This document shows, one piece after another, positions 1 to 13,030 of a stretch of 64,000 nucleotides of DNA; the stretch's first letter is position 1; every line of letters starts with the position of its first letter. Source of the DNA: Prosapia bicincta (Eukaryota; Arthropoda; Insecta; Hemiptera; Cercopidae); the NCBI GenBank assembly GCA_036971475.1, contig JBAIZL010000005.1:249900323-249964322 (forward strand), read 5' to 3'. Made by a program: the position numbers and the translations under genes. The notes beneath the pieces were generated by a model. It was given only the letters and a program-made list of their open reading frames with translations, had not been told where the DNA came from and ran no database searches.

Positions 1-437
1 ACTTATACTTTATCAGGAGTTTGGTAAAAACGAGTCTCCGATATTGAAAGACATCCACTGTCCATGGACGGGCATCCTGCACGAGTTAAATAGAAATTAA
101 TTAAAAATTTTATTTATCGTTTGAACGTAAAAATGCTTCTTTTCGATTTAGTCCTTGTTCGTCGGGAATAAGTGGAAGTAAAGTAATGCCGATTGATGTA
201 TAAAGTCAGCTCATCGCCACATTTAATTAACAGTGCTTCAAATCCATTCAGATGGATGTCCGTCCATCTGTCCGTGTAATAGTTCTTGGCAGGACTTCGC
301 TGGCAGGTTGCCAGACTCCGCTTCCAGCATTCAGGAATTTATTACGATCTCGTGTTTTACAGCGAAGTATACCTGCGTCAGAGGTGGCGGTAATCTACAA
401 TAAAGCCAGATTTTATTCTAAATCCCATTTCCTAGCG
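1..437. other. Non-coding, no gene seen
   Basis: AT-rich sequence without a supported gene. Around 250-300 there is a short run of GTCC-rich words. It loosely recalls the GACAGACAGACG run near 58310, so this may be the edge of a dispersed repeat. The short open frame at 252-461 has no recognisable motif and is treated as chance. Confidence 0.4.
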
Positions 438-740
438 TCAGCGATGTTTTCTGCGTCTTAATGCCACCGAAGCGCCCCAGAGAATTAAGCGTTTCTTACA
501 TCTCGAAGTTGCTGACCTAACGCCGCGTCGGCAGTGATGGTTCTTGCACCTCGAAGTTGCTGACCTAACGCCGCGCCGGCGCCAGTGATTCTTGCATCTC
601 GAAGTTGCTGACCTGGCGCCGCTCCGGTGGCGATGGTTCTTGCACCTCGAAGTTGCTGACCTGCCACGACGCCGGCGCCTATGATTCTTGCACCTGGAAG
701 CTGCTGACCTGCCGCTGCGCCGGTGGCGATGGTTTTCCAT
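438..740 (-). repeat. 48-bp GC-rich minisatellite, about 5 units
   Basis: Units start near 492, 541, 589, 637 and 685, so the period is 48-49 bp (16 codons). Each contains a TTCTTGCACCTCGAAG core followed by a CTGACC word and a variable GC-rich stretch. Because the period is a multiple of three, the minus strand stays open for 100 codons and would read as a 16-residue Arg/Ser/Cys/His-rich repeat; a second minus frame is also open for 60 codons. Two open frames on one strand argue that openness follows from repeat composition. No start context, splice sites or domain support a protein. The block is much more GC-rich than its surroundings. Confidence 0.75.
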
Positions 741-1037
741 AAATTACCTACTATGCCTCGGTCTATAAAACTAATAGTTTTTAAACTGTCATTTGGTTAA
801 TTTCAAGTATAGTTTTAAATTCTACTTATTTTTGTTTGGAAATAGACACCAAATAAGATGTAGTTATGTAGATATTTAATGCAATTTAATAAATATCGGA
901 AATGGATATTTAATTACTGTTATAGGTAGAAATAACATAATTACGTTATTTTTGGACTCTACTACCAAGGAATAATATGTAGTCTGTAAAAATTACCTTA
1001 ATGTTACAGTTTACAAATATTAAAATTAGATACCAAG

Positions 1038-1270
1038 GCCTAGTTGGTAGCTCAGCGGTGACAGGCAGGCGCGCGCGCGTGTGTGTTTGCGTGCGTGAGG
1101 TTGTGTGTGGGGAGGCGTGTGTGCGTATGCGTACGCATGTATGTGTGTTTGTGCGTGTGCGTGTGTGTGTGTTTGTACGTGCGCACGGGCATGTGTGTAT
1201 GTACGCGTGTGATGGTCGCTGATCCTCTAAGGCGCTTCCTAGTCTGTATGGAGTATAGTTTGATTGGCAA
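1038..1270. repeat. Degenerate GT/GC microsatellite in a dispersed repeat
   Basis: A 140-bp run of GTGTGT, GCGCGC and GTACGT words (about 1070-1210). It lies between a GGTAGCTCAGCGGTGAC-like segment and the word GTCTGTATGGAGTATA. The same downstream word follows a (GT)n run at 60833-60900, so both belong to one dispersed repeat family with a simple-repeat core. The left segment resembles a tRNA A box (TAGCTCAG), so a tRNA-derived SINE is possible, but no B box was identified here. Confidence 0.55.
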
Positions 1271-2475
1271 ACAGTGAAAACAATTTGATTTTGTACGAAA
1301 ACAATTCATTATTTGTGAATATTTGATTATAGTTATAGAAAGACCCGACAGATATACTTTTTTGTAGTTGGATATTTTGTCTTCAAATATTTTTTTTGAC
1401 ATAGTGTTTTGAAATAATCCTTCGGTAAACGCAAAACTGAGACTGGCAGTAATTGTTCTTAATTTTAATAATTAATTATAGTATATGAGGTGTAAACATT
1501 GAATTAACAATGTTCGTTGATAAATTTTATTTTCGTGATGTCTATAAATTTCTTCTAAACATTTTATGCTGAACACATTATTATACAAATGTATTCTAAC
1601 TTTGGGTCATAAAGTTACTTTACCTTGAACTTTATTTCTATCGGGATGTTTGATAAGAACCTGTAGGGCTCAGAAATCCTCTCAAGGAAAGTTATGGTAT
1701 GTTATTCAATGATACGTTTCTCATAGAACGCAAATCAGGGGCTTTTAGACTTATTGCTTTGCAACATTTGAAAATTCTTTTCGTATTTTGCAGTCATAAG
1801 TTAAAAACTAAGCATCATTTTGTTTCTATGAGTAACAACGTTGAATACGAAACTTCGGCTGAAACATTTCCTCAAATTTCATTTTGAACACCATGACTTG
1901 AAAAAATAAAATTCATATTTGTCTTTAAACTTATTTAGTCATATTTAGAAAATTACTCGCATATGTTCAAAATAACAACTGTAACTGCCGAGTAATATTC
2001 TTGTCAGCACTATTTTGACTTTTGTAGTATTTTAATAAGTTCATTATAAGCTTTTGACTATTAAAAATAATACATCTGTCCAGAAAGTTGGGGTGGCGAT
2101 GTTCCTTCTTGACCCCCCCCCCCTCTAACTCCACCCATGCCTTTAACGTCAATTTAGACATGTTTCATGAAATTGAATTCTTTGCTTTTCTTAATTAAAA
2201 TCATTTCATTTTATTCTTTTGTCTTGTAAATCTTAAACTGTCTTTTTTAATTTCGTTTTTTTTACCATTTTAAATTCTATTTTTAATCAGATATTTGTAA
2301 TATTTTTGAAGTGAAAACTTTCTTTAGAGGGATCTGACATTTTCTGGGGCAGAAAGAACTCTCTGCCAGAGTCATCATTTTCGGTAGAAGTTCAGCTACC
2401 TTTAGGTATACGCATTAAGTTAAGCTACATCGGATGATTTCATTCAACAGCTGTTCATTACTCTGCACCACGGTT
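1271..2475. other. Non-coding, no gene seen
   Basis: AT-rich sequence with short chance open frames (for example 1699-1887 +). No domain, splice pattern or repeat structure was recognised. A C-homopolymer run lies near 2114-2123. Confidence 0.4.
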
Positions 2476-3640
2476 ACTAGAATAAGGCGGTAGGGATCAC
2501 GCGCATGTTGCTCTGAGTCTGTGACGTCACTGCCACCCAGCATTTTACGTTCTAATATAATTTTCTCTTACAAAGTGTAATTATTTCAAGTTAGATTGTT
2601 AAACAAAGATATTTACATTTTTTAAACTTACCCAATTTGTCAAAGTTTTATTAGTTTTATAATTTTAGCTGTGTAAGTCTATCAGCACTCTACATGTCAT
2701 TTTCCGCAGACTTTGATTTCCTTTTCTTCTTCTCATACTTTACAATAGTACAACAATTTAGGGTAATATAACACATTTTAAGGATTAGTTTTTCAATTTA
2801 TTATATATATTTGTTTTTTTTCTTTATATCGCTGTTAGGGTTTGTAGATTCCAATCTTTTAAGCAATTTATTCTGATTAAATTCCTTCATTCTTATGAAA
2901 GGTCGTGTTCTTAAACAGAAGGATAATGCAAAATCATCAACAGAAGAAACTTTTTGTTTGACAATTTCTAAAAGTTTGTTCATTTATTAAGACCGTCCCG
3001 ATGGAAGATATGAAACTCCTGTTCTAGTTTAATCACAATTACCAGCCATACATTAGATGGGTTTATGAGCGCTCCTCTAGACATAGTAGAGACCCAGTCA
3101 TTGTTTCTCTGTTCAGTTACAGTATGTTGACCGTAATCAAATGTTGTGTTTAGACCCCTTTTCTTGACCCGATAAGCCACGTAACCCGCCAGCATTTTTA
3201 ACAAGTGAATTCTCTCTTCTGTAATATGTTTTGTTTTAAATATTTTGAAGTACTGTTTGTTTTTCTTGCAGTTATCTACTGATGACAGCTGTTTCACTAG
3301 TAAAGTGACGATCTCATTAAACTCTTCATCCTCTTGTTCATTGTCCCAACTTGTTTAATTGTAGTACTGTCTTAGAGGTGTACAAGGTCATCATTGCTCA
3401 ACATGTCGACACTGAAGGTTTTACAAGTTTGGACCTCGCAGCATCCGTTAGTTATAATATCAGATGCACTTCGACTGAGTATCAAGGATTTTATCGTAGA
3501 TTGTACAGTTGTTCACAACTAACAAAACAAATAGGCCTGAGCAACTAATCTTGGCAGACGAAGACAGTGTCAATGACGTCACAAACTCAGTTCGCTACTG
3601 CGCATCCAGCCATTGATACCTACCATCTAGTTCTAGCGTC
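2476..3640 (-). mobile_element. P-element-like transposon remnant (THAP9/P type)
   Basis: Ends share an imperfect inverted repeat. The left end (2476-2532) reads ACTAGAATAAGGCGGTAGGG and runs to CTGAGTCTGTGACGTCACTG. The reverse complement of the right end (about 3573-3640) reads ACTAGATGGTAGGTATCA and runs to CTGAGTTTGTGACGTCATTG. Between them the minus strand carries the C-terminal part of a transposase-like protein. At about 1.2 kb the element is far shorter than an autonomous P element, so it is internally deleted or decayed. The superfamily call rests on memory of P/THAP9 C-terminal motifs and is moderate. Confidence 0.55.
2820..3350 (-). pseudogene. P/THAP9-like transposase C-terminal fragment
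   Basis: Reading from about 3350 down on the minus strand, an acidic stretch leads into the motif AGYVAYRVKKRG, then DWVSTMSRGAL, a motif like the SRGGL motif of P-type transposases, then a FHRDGLNK motif. One base later in another frame it continues with NKLLEIVKQKVSSVDD and a basic end. The shift between FHRDGLNK and NKLLEIV (near 2980) is a single-base frameshift, so the gene is broken. No N-terminal THAP zinc finger or catalytic region is present. A host THAP-family gene fragment cannot be fully excluded, but the flanking inverted repeats favour a transposon. Confidence 0.55.
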
Positions 3641-4222
3641 CGTGCTCTATCTACACTAGGGTAGTTTATCCATTGCAGGCTATCAAATGTCATTAATCAA
3701 TATTTATTATCAGATATAGAAACAGAAATATTAATTTGTATGTCAATAAATCTTACTACAACAACAATGGTACATAATCTTACTACATATTATAATTTTA
3801 ATTTTCCAAATAAAAACGTATTTCGTGTTGTCTAAAACTGTTTTGAAACGTAGATCAATTAAATTAAGTAATTGTTTTTAAATCAGTAAATATTTTACTT
3901 TATTTAAAGCTACTAACTACATTTTCCTACAGCTGCTACATATTTTTTGTTTTATTTGTCCCACGTTAATAATCTTTTTGTTCTTAAGTCGTAGTTTTTA
4001 ATCGATAGCGTTTAGCGAATAGTGTTTAGGTATAAATCAACCCACATTTATGGACAAATCGTTAGGCCTATTAACGATAGCGCAGGGGGTCATGAAGGTT
4101 TTTGTCGCTTTTGCCGTTGTCATTTTATTAGCCGACGATGTTTTGGTGGGAAGAAGATGAGATATTAAAACTGGTGAGAAAAGCGACATAATGTGTTCGT
4201 TTACTTTAATTTAAACATGTAA
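3641..4222. other. Non-coding; one signal-peptide-like mini-ORF
   Basis: No supported gene. At 4092-4160 a 22-codon plus-strand frame begins MKVFVAFAVVILLAD and ends at TGA. It looks like a signal peptide. A GT that could act as a donor follows, but no downstream exon was found, so it is not called as a gene. Confidence 0.3.
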
Positions 4223-4223
4223 A

Positions 4224-4266
<43 letters not shown>

Positions 4267-4456
4267 TATATATATATTAAAACAACATAGGTTATTCAAA
4301 TACAAGAATATTTATTAATTTATATCCAAAGCTTTTCATCAAATGATTCCTGATGATGTTAGTACTGTTTGCCAACGAAAAGCTTTGGATATAAATTAAT
4401 AAATATTCTTGTATTTGAATGACCTATGTTGTTTTAAATTATTAAACAAGAAAACG

Positions 4457-4520
<64 letters not shown>
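4224..4520. mobile_element. Foldback element between two (AT)n tracts (copy 1)
   Basis: (AT)n at about 4226-4277 and 4460-4521 encloses a palindrome at 4276-4437. The left arm starts TAAAACAACATAGGTTATTC and ends at CAAAGCTTTTC; the right arm (4377-4437) is its near-perfect complement. The spacer carries a CTGATGA...GAAA motif. After the right arm comes the word ATTAAACAAGAAAACGTATT and then (AT)n. The same outer arms, tail word and AT flanks recur near 40927 and 55363, defining a dispersed family. Confidence 0.8.
4346..4390 (+). ncRNA. Hammerhead-ribozyme-like motif (family A, copy 1)
   Basis: Order on the plus strand: ATTC (possible stem I strand), CTGATGA (4350-4356), one extra T, a stem II region GTTAG...CCAAC that is imperfect in this copy, GAAA (4377-4380), AGCTTT as a minimal stem III plus cleavage-site bases, then GGAT, which can pair with ATTC using one G-U pair. 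This is the strand order of a type I hammerhead. The unpaired base after CTGATGA departs from the textbook core, so activity is uncertain. Confidence 0.4.
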
Positions 4521-4521
<1 letters not shown>

Positions 4522-4529
<8 letters not shown>

Positions 4530-5496
4530 AGTTCTTTATACTATTCTAATTCATTATTTTTTTATGGAAAAGAAACTTAAAACTTTTTACCTTTCACACT
4601 ATTTCTTGAAAGTTTTGTGTAACTTCTTTTTACTTATTTCATAATGACTCCATATTATCTTTGCATTGACATGATTTTGCAAGGCCATGCTACAGGCAAA
4701 CTGTCCGGAAAATTTAATCCTCAAGGCCAATTGGAGTAAGAACACAAAGCGATTTCCAAATGCACATTTCCGGTCACGAGGATAATTCAGAATGACTTTT
4801 CAGAAAAGATATCTTGGTGTTGGTGACTTACCAACACATGAGGGAAGTGTTCAAGGTTGCAACAGCGTAGTTCAGACATCAAGCATTTCCTCTATACGTC
4901 GCGTCGGTGTGGATGCAGTAATTGTGAGAATGTGTTTGCATATGGCGAAATAATTACCTCCCTTTGGTAGTAAATTGGGAAAAATATATGTATTTATTGT
5001 AGACAGAGATGTAAAATTTGTGTGTGTCTGATTAGGAAAGATTTTTGAAAAAACTCAGGTGATTGTTACCTACAAGGTCCTAGGACCACTGTAACCCTAC
5101 TTTTGATACTAAATTGCGAAAAATTATAGAATTGAAAGGTTTTTTTAAGTGTGAAATTATTGTCACCTATGGAAACTATATTATTAATTAAATTTTATTA
5201 GACAAACATTAGTTTCTTAGAAATTATGGTAAAAATGCTGAAGCTTGGCGCTATAGGTTATTGTTGGAAATTTTGAAAAATTACCAAATTCGATGATATC
5301 CACGAGAAATTAATTTTTTTAATCTTGGAAAGTTACTTTTTTTCAATTTAAAGTAGGGTAAAAATATTGCGCGGAGGTAGAAATTGTGAATAGGCGCGGA
5401 GTGATACAAATGTATCGTGACGTCACGCTAACTCTAGAGTTGAACAATTTCCCAAAATATCGTATGGTGCCGAGCTATTGCATTTCAACCGAAATG
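4522..5496. other. Non-coding, no gene recognised
   Basis: No supported exon. At about 4880-4970 one plus frame contains a Cys-rich CGCSNCEN stretch, but no flanking domain or splice pattern supports a gene. The CCGAAATG at 5489-5496 is the left target duplication of the following hAT element. Confidence 0.35.
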
Positions 5497-6759
5497 CAGG
5501 GCCGTAACTACCATTGGAGCAACCGGGGCAGAGCCCCGGTGCCCCCGACTAAGGGGGGCCCCCCAGGTGCCCCCGTTTGGTTGGCCGTGCGCCGTTTATA
5601 GATTTTAACGATGAAAATAAAAATATGTGTTTTAAAAACCGATCCCAACAAAATATTTTCGAATGATACAATAAAAAAAAATCTTACAGCGGCACCCTAG
5701 ACCTCAACATAAACTTTTAGTTTTTTAATGGGGAAATTAGTCTTTTCGACTAAAATACAATTGCACACACTGCAGTTGCTTAGAGTCTCGGGTGAGAGGT
5801 CATTTTCAAAATTAAAATTAATCAAGAATTATCTTAGGAATTCAATGGGAGAAGACCGACTTAGCAGCTTAGCTCTACTTTCTATTGAAAATGAACGTGC
5901 CAAGAGGATCAACCTAGACAACGTCATCGATGAGTTTGCCGCGATGAAAGTAAGAAGGAAGGAGTTTTAATCGGGAAACTGGGAAAACTGTAGTAACCCT
6001 AAAATGTCAATGGATATTGTAATTTTATTGTAAACATATTATGTTGGATGCAACCATGATTTCTATCTGTTAAAATAAAAGAAGCTACTTCTTTGAGTTT
6101 TGCGTCTAATTATTCCCAATTTTGTACTTTAATAATTTAAGAACACTTCTAAACATACTGAATAAATCTTCAAAATGTAATAAGTGAAGTGGTATAGGTA
6201 TAGAGTGTATGTTAAGCTACGTTCTTACTTTGTGTCTCAAGAGATTTAAAACTAAACTTTAAAATTGAAACGGTAAAATAAAATTACTATTAATAATATA
6301 AATCTTTTGATAATAACATCATATTTGTAAAAAGACAAATTACCTTTAACATCGGTTACACTGTAGGTTTGTAATCGCCTTATACTGCCGATAAGCAATA
6401 TAACGCGATTACAGACCTACAGTGTCTCAGTGTAGCCGAACAATATAATTAACATTATAGTACATTTTTTTATGAAAACAGTAAAGGTTTTATATTGATG
6501 GTACTTGCAAAATGATTTAGCTTAAAAAAGGTGATTTCAAATTTTTTTGTATTAGTCAACTAAAATAGCAATATGTAGGTACAAGAAACTTCAGTCATGG
6601 AATGCATTAAAATGCGTTTTCAGAGGGTTAAATATAAAAAATATTCCGGGGGAGGGGGAAGACCCCCCTTCCGCTGGGGGGTAAACCCCCCAGACACCCC
6701 GGTAGGGGGCCCCAGATCACGTTTGCCCCGGGGCCCCCAACATCTTAGTTACGCCCCTG
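5497..6759 (+). mobile_element. hAT transposon, 1263 bp, with exact 8-bp TSD
   Basis: The element begins CAGGGCCGTAACTA and ends with the near-inverse TAGTTACGCCCCTG. CCGAAATG is present on both sides (5489-5496 and 6760-6767), an exact 8-bp target duplication as expected for hAT. Both ends carry G/C-rich runs that can pair. Only the C-terminal end of the transposase remains, so this is an internally deleted, non-autonomous copy. A small hairpin at about 6358-6432 (arms around CACTGTAGGTTTGTAATCGC) lies inside and may be a nested insertion. Confidence 0.9.
5728..5970 (+). pseudogene. hAT transposase C-terminal dimerisation domain fragment
   Basis: The frame reads GERSFSKLKLIKNYLRNSM, then DRLSSLALLSIENE, then a FAAMK...RR end and a stop. 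This is the pattern of the hAT C-terminal (hATC) dimerisation region in ZMYM1-like and PRKRIP1-like transposases. Everything upstream (BED finger, RNase H-like catalytic core) is missing, so no active enzyme is encoded. The ATG at 5728 lies inside the domain boundary and is not the original start. Confidence 0.8.
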
Positions 6760-6884
6760 CCGAAATGACGTAGTGGATATGAAAAACAGTTTTTTTGACA
6801 TTTTTAAATACACAGATCTGTTTCTTTTATATTTTAGTATGCTATAAAAGTTTCTTTACGCCTCAATCACTCTCAATATGCACT

Positions 6885-7071
6885 GTTACAGTCCGTCTGA
6901 AACCTGTTAGTTGACCCAATCTGTCCTGTTCTGGATCCCTAATCTTTAGGCAGCACTCTCGTGGAAACATTTACTCGATTAATAAATAGCTTAGCCAGGT
7001 ATTTGCCTTGTACTATAATTGCTGTCTCTCTCCTCACTCCCTCTTAACACACACTTTTAGAAGACATATGT
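6885..7071. repeat. 272-bp satellite, partial unit left of the gypsy insertion
   Basis: This segment matches the second half of the monomers at 9661-10607 (for example TTGACCCAATCTGTCCTGTT, the TCTCGTGGAAACATTTACTC stretch, and ACACACTTTTAGAAGA). It ends at ATGT (7068-7071), where the retrotransposon interrupts the unit. The unit resumes at 9661 with ATGTACGTGG, so the flanks were one continuous monomer before insertion. Confidence 0.85.
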
Positions 7072-9660
7072 TGTAACACACTTTAGATGGTGTTACATAT
7101 TAAAATGGACCTGTACTCGAGTTTGCTTGCTTTTTTTTCACTTGCTTGCTTTTAAAGATTCCACTAGCCCGTATTTGAGTCCTTCATTTTTAGTTTCAAA
7201 GGAAGATAAACATAGACTTGTAGTGAATATGGCGTTGGTGCATGTTTGTTACAGAAGAATGATGCAGATCAAAAGAAACCAGTAGCTTACTTTTCAAAGA
7301 AATTCACAGATTCAGAGAGAGCTCTTTCAGTATACGAAAAGGAAACTTTAGCCATTGTTCTTAGCATCGAAAAATTTTATAAATTCTTAGAGGTACAACC
7401 CTTTTACCTGTTTACAGATAATCAAGCATTATCATGGTCTCTTACACATTTCCGAAAGTTAGGCAAATTGGGAAGATAGTTAGAAAGAATTGTAAGTCTA
7501 CCTTTTAAAATATTTCATATAAAAGGGCAACAGAATGTAGTAGCCGATGCTCTTAGTAGAATCCACAATAATGGGGAAGGTATTGATATAGAAATAGTTG
7601 AGATAGAGTCAAAGGACGAAATCTTTAAAAAAGATAAACAAGGGAAGAAATTCCAATCCATCAACAACAACAAATGTCCTAATCCTCAAACTAATGTGAT
7701 TTCACAAATACCTTTAGGTTACCTAGATTTAAAAGTACATCAAAAAACAGATCCTGAAATAACGAGAATTGTGGAAAGTATTAAATCTAAAACTAACAAT
7801 AAAAATTTTTGTATGAGCAAAGGCCTATTAATGTTTAAAGATAAAAACAAATTAAAAATTTATTTGCCTGTTAATTTGAAAGACATGATGTTCGAATATT
7901 ATCATACTTCATTTCTTGGCGGACATCTTAGTCAATTAAAAACCATGTCAAAGATTAACCAATATTTCTATAGACCTAATTTGTGTAATTTTATAAAACA
8001 AAAAATTAAAGATTGTCAAATATGTGCTACTTGTAAACAAGCACCAAAAATTTATAATGGGAAACTTGTGAGTTTTGTATCAAACAATCCTATGCAAAAG
8101 CTGTATGTAGATATAATGGGACCATTAGTAAGGAGTAAGAAAGGTTATAATCATTTGTTAATTGCAGTAGATGATTTAAGTAGATTCTGTTATATAATGC
8201 CTTTAAGAAATGCCAAAGCTGTAAATGTCATCAACAAGTTGAGAGATGTAGTTTTTGCTAATTTTGGTATGCCTCGTTTCTTGGTGTCTGATAATGGAGC
8301 ATGTTTTAAAGCCATTGAGTTTAAAAATTTTATGTTTAATAATGGGATAAAACATATCAAAACCCTACCATATATACCAAGAGCTAATATAGCTGAGAGA
8401 TATATTAAAAATATTAAGGTTTTGTTAAGGAGCTTTTTTCATGATAAACAAACAATGTGGGATGAAGGACTTCATTATTTGCAAATTTGTCGAAATTCAG
8501 CCTTCAATGAATCCACTGGCCATTCAGCCTTTGAATTAATGTTTAATTTTAAGCCAAATGATCTGTTAACCAATTTGTGGAGTTTAAATGACATTGTAGA
8601 AAATAAAATTTCCAAAACAGAAATAGCAAGCAGACTTAACAAAGCTATAAAGAATATTAAAATGTCAATTGAGAGAAATAAAAAGTATGGTATCTATAAA
8701 TGTGATAATGTGTATTCTTTCAAAGTAGGAGATAAGGTGTATGTAAAGCATCAGTCATTATAAAAAAAGATAGATAAATATCAAGCTAAGCTAGATGTAA
8801 AATTTAAAGGTCCATACAAATTATTATATTTCCTAAACCCTGTAAGTGTTTTAATACAAGGGGTAGAAAATTTAAATGAGATACGCAAGGTGCATATCTC
8901 GCAATTAAAAAGAGGCTAGGAAACCTCCACAGCAATTGTTCGTAATGCGAATAAAAGGTTATTAATTTTGACTTAGGCTACACGATTACACAAAGGGGAA
9001 AGACTATTTGGTCCCAGACTTATGACGTGGACCACACTTACAAGACGGACTGACTTTACAAAACAAACTACTTTGAATTAAACGATACACAATTAATGAC
9101 AATTTAACAAGCAAAAATGAACAATTTGCAACAAATACCTAAATGATGTTTATGAAAAGTACACAAGTGATAAATTATGTAATTAGGTATAAACCCAAGA
9201 CAATGGTGCGCATCGAATAAATAAGAACACTATTGAAGTGAGTAGATATTATTTTTGATTAATAAGTGAAAGTGTTTTAATGTAATAATGTAACTAAAGA
9301 ACATTGTGTAATGGTGTAAGAGTATGTGTCGATATAAAATATTTTATGATTGTAAAAGAAAAGATGATTATAGATTTATTTAATAAAAAGTTTAATTTTT
9401 TTGTTTGGAAAGGATATTAAATCCAAAAAAAATATTGTTTATGTAATGTTTCCTGTCAAATTAAGTTTGTTATAAGAATAGAATCAAAAGAGTTTATGAT
9501 ATGTTTTCCCAAAGAAAATAGTTTGTTTGATAACTTAAGAGTTGTTCGTATATTGTTTAAGTTTAATAAAAAAAAAAAAATTAATCAAAGGGAAAATGAA
9601 GTAACACAATTTTTTTTCAAAAGGGGGAAAAATATATAACACACTTTAGATGGTGTTACA
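7072..9660 (+). mobile_element. Ty3/gypsy retrotransposon, internally deleted, 26-bp terminal repeats
   Basis: The element starts at TGTAACACACTTTAG (26-bp repeat, 7072-7097) and ends with the same 26 bp bearing one change (9635-9660, TATAACAC...). It is bounded by ATGT on both sides (7068-7071 and 9661-9664), a 4-bp target duplication. The repeats run TG...CA with inverted TGTAACAC/GTGTTACA ends, as LTRs do, but are far shorter than normal LTRs. A purine run AAAAGGGGGAAAA (about 9619-9631) sits just before the right repeat, where a polypurine tract belongs. Inside are a short RT N-terminal piece (7157-7234), RNase H and integrase. gag, protease and most of RT are missing. It is inserted in a satellite monomer. 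Confidence 0.85.
7157..8919 (+). pseudogene. gypsy pol remnant: RT start, RNase H, integrase
   Basis: Frame 2 (7157-7234) reads a short RT N-terminal motif (SPYLSPSFLVSKED, then HRLVVN). It joins abruptly at about 7232 to frame 1, YGVGACLLQKND, the beginning of RNase H, so the deletion removed the RT palm including YxDD. RNase H follows (PVAYFSKKF, then FTDNQALSW), interrupted by TAG at 7477-7479 where Trp is usual. It continues in frame to VVADALSR. Integrase has an H-H-C-C zinc site (H..GGH, CQIC), and catalytic D, D and E in YVDIMGPL, VSDNGACF and PRANIAER. A TAA at 8761-8763 interrupts the tail, which runs on in frame to TAG at 8917-8919. Not functional. Confidence 0.85.
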
Positions 9661-10607
9661 ATGTACGTGGTTGTTGAAGATGGATGCGCAGCTGAAATGT
9701 ACCTGAAATTCTAGATCTCTCATCAGGCCACATTCCAATGTCGCTCGTCTTAGTCCTGTTGGAAACTTGTTGGTTGACCCAACCTGTCCTGTTCTGGGTC
9801 CCTAATCTTTAGGCGGCACTCTCGTGGAAACATTTACTTGATTGATAAATAGCTTACCCAGGTATTTGCCTTGTACTATAATTGCTGTCTCTCTCTCCTC
9901 ACTCCCTCTCAACACACACTTTTAGAAGATATATGTACGTGGTTGTTGAAGGTGGATGCACAGCTGAAATGTACCTGAAATTCTCGATCTCTCATCAGGC
10001 CACATTCCAATGTCGCTCGTCTTAGTCCTGTTGGAAACTTGTTGGTTGACCCAACCTGTCCTGTTCTGGGTCCCTAATCTTTAGGCAGCACTCTCGTGGA
10101 AACATTTACTCGATTAATAAGGCAGGTATTTGCCTTGTACTATAATTGCTGTCTCTCTCTCCTCACTCCCTCTCAACACACACTTTTAGAAGATATATGT
10201 ACGTGGTTGTTGAAGGTGGATGCACAGCTGAAATGTACCTGAAATTCTTGATCTCTCATCAGGCCACATTTCAATGTCGCTCGTCTTAGTCCTGTTGGAA
10301 ACTTGTTGGTTGACCCAACCTGTCCTGTTCTGGGTCCCTAATCTTTAGGCGGCACTCTCGTGGAAACATTTACTTGATTGATAAATAGCTTACCCAGGTA
10401 TTTGCCTTGTACTATAATTGCTGTCTCTCTCTCCTCGCTCCCTCTCAACACACACTTTTAGAAGATATATGTACGTGGTTGTTGAAGGTGGATGCACAGC
10501 TGAAATGTACCTGAAATTCTTGATCTCTCATCAGGCCACATTCCAATGTCGCTCGTCTTAGTCCTGTTGGAAACTTGTTGGTTGACCCAACCTGTTCTGC
10601 TCTAGAT
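9661..10607. repeat. 272-bp tandem satellite, about 3.5 units
   Basis: Monomers start at the word ATGTACGTGGTTGTTGAAG at 9661, 9933, 10197 and 10469. Lengths are 272, 264 (an 8-bp deletion near 10122) and 272 bp, and the last unit is cut near 10607. Units are almost identical, implying recent homogenisation. With the 6885-7071 fragment this is one array split by a gypsy element. No open frame is conserved between units. Confidence 0.9.
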
Positions 10608-10686
10608 CCCAAAAATTACTTACAATAGTAATATACTAACTTCATAAAGTCAATGCAACGGAAAAACAATGGATAACGTAAAACAT

Positions 10687-13030
<2,344 letters not shown>

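Noticed and set aside
1001..1402. Open frames rich in Val/Cys/Arg (+) and Thr/His (-) over the GT repeat
   Set aside because: They follow directly from alternating GT/GC repeats; both strands are open and no motif exists.
4870..4975. Cys-rich CGCSNCEN stretch as a zinc-finger exon
   Set aside because: Only one short Cys cluster, stops close by, and no splice borders or continuation found.
7072..9660. Endogenous virus with an envelope gene
   Set aside because: No envelope-like reading frame follows integrase; only a polypurine run and the short terminal repeat.
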